Shown here piece after piece: positions 15,401 through 17,730 of a stretch of DNA of 17,730 nt (its first letter is position 1; every line of letters starts with the position of its first letter). Position numbers and translations under genes: made by a program. The notes beneath the pieces were generated by a model. It did not search any database. It was given only the letters and a program-made list of their open reading frames with translations, and was not told the origin of the DNA. The stretch comes from Spirochaetaceae bacterium UBA4077 (GTDB taxonomy: Bacteria; Spirochaetota; Spirochaetia; Treponematales; Rectinemataceae): NCBI GenBank assembly GCA_002383375.1, contig DFYR01000066.1, forward strand, positions 929-18,658, in the 5' to 3' direction.

Positions 15401-17730
15401 ATGAGTATGCCAATGCCCAATTCATCCCGCTGCCCATCACCGTTTGGACTGAAGGCCCGCTGGTCTATATCAAGCCGAACAGCCTTTTTCTCCGTCTCCA
15501 CCGCCACGGCCAGTCTTCCGGAGCTGTAACTGTTGCCGCCTGAGTCGCTGGACTTCAATTCGTAATAGTAGGTTCCGTCGGCCACGATCGCCTGGCTGGA
15601 ATCTCTTCCATCCCACTCGAGAGTCTCGAGCCTGTCTTCCCAGACCCAGCTTCTCAACAGCTCGCCGCCCGGACTATGAATGGCGGCTTCCCATCTGTCA
15701 CCGGCCGTAGCCGCTTCCTGGGCGATGCTTGCCGTATCGAGAATCCCGTCGCCGTTGGGCGAGAAAAGTTTTGTCGAAAGAGATACCGTCGCCTTGGGCG
15801 CAATCCTGTCCACCACAAAGGGGCCGACAACCGCTTCCGCCTTGTCCCCGTTCGGATACGAGAGACTCAAGAGGGCCGAATACTCGCCATCGGGAACAGC
15901 CACGCCCACGTCAGACTGGCCACTCCAGTCAAAATTCCTAGGCAGAGTGGCGCCGCCTTGCCAGGATTTTACCGGTCTTGGTGGCTGTGTATCACCCGAT
16001 ATCGCTCCCGCGACGATCCACATGCGCCAGGCTTCAAGCTTGGAGGAGTCGGTGGCGTCGGCGCTGAACAAGAGGCTGTCTTTTACACCGTCTCCATTGG
16101 GGCTGAAAGCGAGACTTTCCGCCGCAAGGCGCAGTTCCTTTTTACGGGTATCGACCTCGAAAGGCAATTCTTTGGATGCGAAAGCGTTTCCCGACTCATC
16201 GGTGGCGCTGATCAAATACCTATAGTTTCCGTCCGGCACGATAAAGCCCGAATCACCCACGCCGTCCCAGGCGATATTCTGCGGTTTTCCCGCGAATTCC
16301 CAGGATTTGACCCTCTGCCCCTTCGAATCCAGCACCGCAGCTTTCCACAGGCTTTCAGCCGAGCCGCTCTGCTCGATTTTCAATATCGACTGGTCAGGAT
16401 CCCCCGCAGGGTTGAATGCAATTCTGTCAGCCTTGACCGTCGCGGACGGATAGGTCCTGTCCAAGACTATATCCTGGCTTTCTGTAATGCTGGAGAAACC
16501 ATGTATATAGACGAGTTCGAGCCGGGCCTTGTACTTGCCCTCGGATAGCGCAGCGCCGTCGGCGTTTTTGCCCTCGAATGAATAGCGTTCTGCCGGCAGC
16601 TCGCCATTTTGGCCGGTATAGGCCAAGACTTCCCTGCCTGTCCCGTCGAGGCTTTGGATTGAGAACTTCCAACCCACCAGCCCATCCAGGGTTTCGATCT
16701 GGGGAGAGACGATAAGGGATTCTGCTATTCCGTCGGCGTTGGGACTGAAGGCTTCCCTGTCCAGCTTGAGACTAGAAGCGGGCCTTCTGGTATCCACCGT
16801 AACAGGAGCCGAGCTTACGGCGAAGCTGTTACCAGCCCTGTCCATGGAGAATACGTATGCCTCGTAGTCGCCATCGGCCACCAGCCTGCCCTGGTCGTCC
16901 TTGCCGTTCCATTCCAACGATTCAGGCAGGCTCTGGGAATAGCGCCGCACTACCTTTTCGTTCTTGTGGGAATCCCGGATGATAAGATTCCAGGTATCTT
17001 CCTCTGAAGAATTGAAGGTAAAGACAAAGCCGTCCCTCGATCCGTCGCCGTCGGGACTGAAGACAGTATTCCTGTCCGCCAGCCGTATGGTCGCAGAGGG
17101 AGGAGTCCTGTCCATATAGAAGGGTGTGCTGAACTTGGTGTCACCGTAACCGTTCCTATATTCGTAGCTGACAAGAGCTTCGTACTGCCCGTCTGCGAAC
17201 GCCTGACCCGCCTCGGAAAAGCCGGTGAAGGTATAGGAGGTCTCGGGAGGATTGTCCGCTCCTCCCCAGACACGCCATACCTTGGTCTTTTCGGGATTAT
17301 GCACAGCCACTTCCCAGGTAGAGAGATTTTCGAAGGATTCGAAGCTGGGCATGATCAGAAGGCTGTCGCTGATGCCGTCGCCATTCGGGCTCATCACCAC
17401 CCCGTCGGTGGCTATCGAGACCCCAGGCCTCCTGGTATCCACGACAATGTTCTTCACTTCGCTCTGGGCGAGGTTCCCCGCCTCGTCCCGGGTGGAGAGC
17501 CTGAGGCTGTAACCCCCATCGGGAACGCGGCTGCCGTCGTTCGCCGTACCGTCCCACTCGAAGTCCGCAGGGGCGCTCCTGTCGGTGTATTCCCTGGAGC
17601 GGACTACATTGCCCGTGCTATCGAACAGCTCGATTTTCCAGCCGCTCTCCACCGATCCGGTGTTTCTGAAGGCTATTGTGTCCTTTTTCCTATCGCCGTC
17701 TGGGCTCAGGATCATGGTAGGCTCAAGGGA
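12454..17730 (-). CDS. Giant Ig-like repeat protein with C-terminal OmpA-like domain (5' end cut off)
   Basis: The frame is open across the right edge, so the N-terminus and any signal peptide lie outside the window; the ATG at 17715 sits inside a repeat and is not the start. At least 1758 residues are visible, with no cysteine. The body is about 14 FlgD/gliding-type Ig-like units, each opening with SPNGDGxxD and carrying W-D-G and (V/A)PDGxYxYxL strands. Units alternate between a DT..I.Q...W type and a KxVRLxxDxxAFSPNGDG type. The last 130 residues (12457-12846) are OmpA-like: RIEGHANN, LSTGRAELV and NRWKNRRVEF. Such tails normally anchor proteins to peptidoglycan, so an outer-membrane or periplasmic wall-tethered fibre or adhesin is the likely role (inference). 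The SPNGDG loops with spaced Asp/Asn could bind calcium. It ends 34 bp from the shared terminator. Confidence 0.9.
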   Translation of the reverse strand, partial: SLEPTMILSPDGDRKKDTIAFRNTGSVESGWKIELFDSTGNVVRSREYTDRSAPADFEWDGTANDGSRVPDGGYSLRLSTRDEAGNLAQSEVKNIVVDTRRPGVSIATDGVVMSPNGDGISDSLLIMPSFESFENLSTWEVAVHNPEKTKVWRVWGGADNPPETSYTFTGFSEAGQAFADGQYEALVSYEYRNGYGDTKFSTPFYMDRTPPSATIRLADRNTVFSPDGDGSRDGFVFTFNSSEEDTWNLIIRDSHKNEKVVRRYSQSLPESLEWNGKDDQGRLVADGDYEAYVFSMDRAGNSFAVSSAPVTVDTRRPASSLKLDREAFSPNADGIAESLIVSPQIETLDGLVGWKFSIQSLDGTGREVLAYTGQNGELPAERYSFEGKNADGAALSEGKYKARLELVYIHGFSSITESQDIVLDRTYPSATVKADRIAFNPAGDPDQSILKIEQSGSAESLWKAAVLDSKGQRVKSWEFAGKPQNIAWDGVGDSGFIVPDGNYRYLISATDESGNAFASKELPFEVDTRKKELRLAAESLAFSPNGDGVKDSLLFSADATDSSKLEAWRMWIVAGAISGDTQPPRPVKSWQGGATLPRNFDWSGQSDVGVAVPDGEYSALLSLSYPNGDKAEAVVGPFVVDRIAPKATVSLSTKLFSPNGDGILDTASIAQEAATAGDRWEAAIHSPGGELLRSWVWEDRLETLEWDGRDSSQAIVADGTYYYELKSSDSGGNSYSSGRLAVAVETEKKAVRLDIDQRAFSPNGDGQRDELGIGILIQAPERVKEYELIIVAQDGPSAMSAVRSWKASGAAPQRIVWRGESDSGVPAPDGRYAASIRVNYLNGDQIEAPTPSFLMDRIAPRIDASASLEIISPNGDGRSDTVEIRQNSLKGDDWKGSIKAADGRLVKSYSWKDEAAGFTWDGRDETGALVRDGRYRYQAESTDLAGNRTLSRELTIAVETEKKTVRLDADALAFSPNGDGKRDRLLLGLRAQYPERVKRFELTIVQSGGGDSSLPVKSWKGSSDIRSQYYWDGFTDSGIPAPDGSYYARLTVLYTNDDLHQQEIGPLVVDRLAPQAELRSSTSIFSPNGDGRTDTVEIIQYALPGDLWQGQITDSSSRIVKSWSWEKGLSSIVWDGKNQAGNLVPDGLYYYELRSIDQADNSFVSPKLPIEVDATGKTVRLDVDQKAFSPNGDGIKDSLYINIIAPKAQTIAEYEVAVFALDAGGNKQSNPARIWRGSADLKDQYVWDGRTESGIMAPDGEYQVTARILYRNDDLFNLASPRILVDRVAPKISASAAPMLFSPNGDGNKDTITISQNSSLGDDWTGRMRNAAGLVVRSWSWKSEARSFVWDGKDSSGRVVTDGVYSYEVGASDAAGNAASARVNGIRVDASTSRVYVTASDTGMSPNGDGIRDEVSFTIVVERREGIESWRFSLLDTQGVERSFFGSSGSDVPARLVWDGRDLQGQVVQGEYVGKLVVNYEKGDVAQAISTPVLVDVDPPAVTINVRPEYFSPDDDGVDDKLSFDIQVDAAAGVVDWKLEVFEAAIVESSNPNAVSSERLFKDWNGKGKPPATITWDGKSSRGELVESATDYRFSFTARDQLGNSTAVSGIIAVDVLVIRDGDRLKIKVPSIVFRANYADFVGLAPEIVARNEQVVARIAQILNKFPDYRVRIEGHANNVAKMLGYSQTRIQTEETKELIPLSTGRAELVRTMLVGNGVDARRLSVEGLGSSEPVVSFFDVENRWKNRRVEFVLIKNQ
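12457..12846 (-). other. OmpA-like domain with altered murein-binding site
   Basis: This stretch encodes about 130 residues from VPSIVF to the C-terminus. The family pattern GHTDxxG...LSxxRA...NRRVE reads GHANNVA...LSTGRAELV...NRRVEF. The Arg of LSTGRA is kept. The Asp of GHTD, which binds diaminopimelate in well-studied OmpA domains, is Asn here (codon 12697-12699). The spacing from that residue to the Arg is 28 positions instead of about 15, giving a 13-residue longer loop. Confidence 0.75.
13180..17706 (-). repeat. Tandem Ig-like repeat array, 15 SPNGDG-type motifs with alternating unit length
   Basis: On the coding strand the 18-bp motif lies at 17689-17706, 17374-17391, 17041-17058, 16729-16746, 16396-16413 (degenerate, NPAGDP), 16087-16104, 15745-15762, 15433-15450, 15100-15117, 14791-14808, 14458-14475, 14149-14166, 13810-13827, 13501-13518 and 13180-13197 (SPDDDG). 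Steps from right to left are 315, 333, 312, 333, 309, 342, 312, 333, 309, 333, 309, 339, 309 and 321 bp. Short units of 103-105 residues thus alternate with long units of 111-114 residues (the last is 107), giving a two-unit module of about 215 residues. The DNA of the motif is nearly constant, mostly GCCGTCGCCGTTGGG on the plus strand. Confidence 0.92.

Noticed and set aside
13417..16548. Three long plus-strand open frames (13417-14340, 14551-15543, 15676-16548; 290-330 residues each)
   Set aside because: They lie antisense to the repeat gene and recur with its period, containing reverse readings of the same motif such as VAVG. No recognisable domain appears in them. They are shadows of a GC-rich periodic gene, not genes.
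13180..17706. The periodic short DNA motif as a CRISPR array
   Set aside because: The period is 309-342 bp, the conserved DNA is codon-phased and continuous with a single open frame. It is a protein repeat.
17713..17715. ATG at 17715 as start of the giant repeat gene
   Set aside because: The reading frame stays open to the window edge and the ATG sits just before an SPDGD motif inside a repeat unit, so the true start lies beyond the window.

Overview
The window comes from a moderately GC-rich bacterium with a Gram-negative type envelope (periplasmic anti-sigma factor region, OmpA-like C-terminal domain, exported and membrane-anchored proteins). The SPNGDG/FlgD-type Ig repeat protein with an OmpA-like tail, the antiporter fused to universal stress and EIIA-like domains, and the diverged QueG homologue together suggest a spirochaete of the Treponema/Spirochaeta side. 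This lineage call is an inference; no rRNA or other taxonomic marker is present.

Positions 1-8529 hold a closely packed block of eight genes, all on the minus strand. In transcription order they are cysS, an ECF sigma factor, its zinc-finger anti-sigma factor, a small exported protein, a membrane-anchored TIG/transglutaminase-like protein without the catalytic cysteine, glyA, a queG homologue and epmA (cut by the left edge). Four junctions are 4-11 bp overlaps or gaps of 10 bp, two are 25-30 bp gaps, and only the 128 bp before glyA leaves room for a separate promoter. Translation and tRNA-modification genes therefore flank a four-gene module that looks like an envelope-sensing regulatory unit.

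Positions 8593-12313 run on the plus strand: murB (peptidoglycan precursor synthesis), divergent from cysS across 63 bp, then a large CPA2-type antiporter homologue with two universal-stress-like domains and a C-terminal PTS EIIA-like domain. A strong bidirectional terminator at 12385-12420 separates it from the convergent gene.

Positions 12454-17730 hold most of a giant minus-strand gene that runs off the right edge. At least 1758 cysteine-free residues consist of about fourteen Ig-like units in two alternating lengths, each opening with an SPNGDG-type motif, followed by an OmpA-like domain. It is probably a cell-surface or periplasmic protein tethered to the wall. The most notable points are the regular A/B repeat architecture, the Asp-to-Asn change in the OmpA-like wall-binding site, the catalytically degenerate transglutaminase domain in the sigma-factor module, the antiporter fusion that lacks the usual acidic ion-binding motif, and the QueG homologue with Asn near the catalytic Asp position. 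No RNA gene, CRISPR array, insertion sequence or phage gene was seen.
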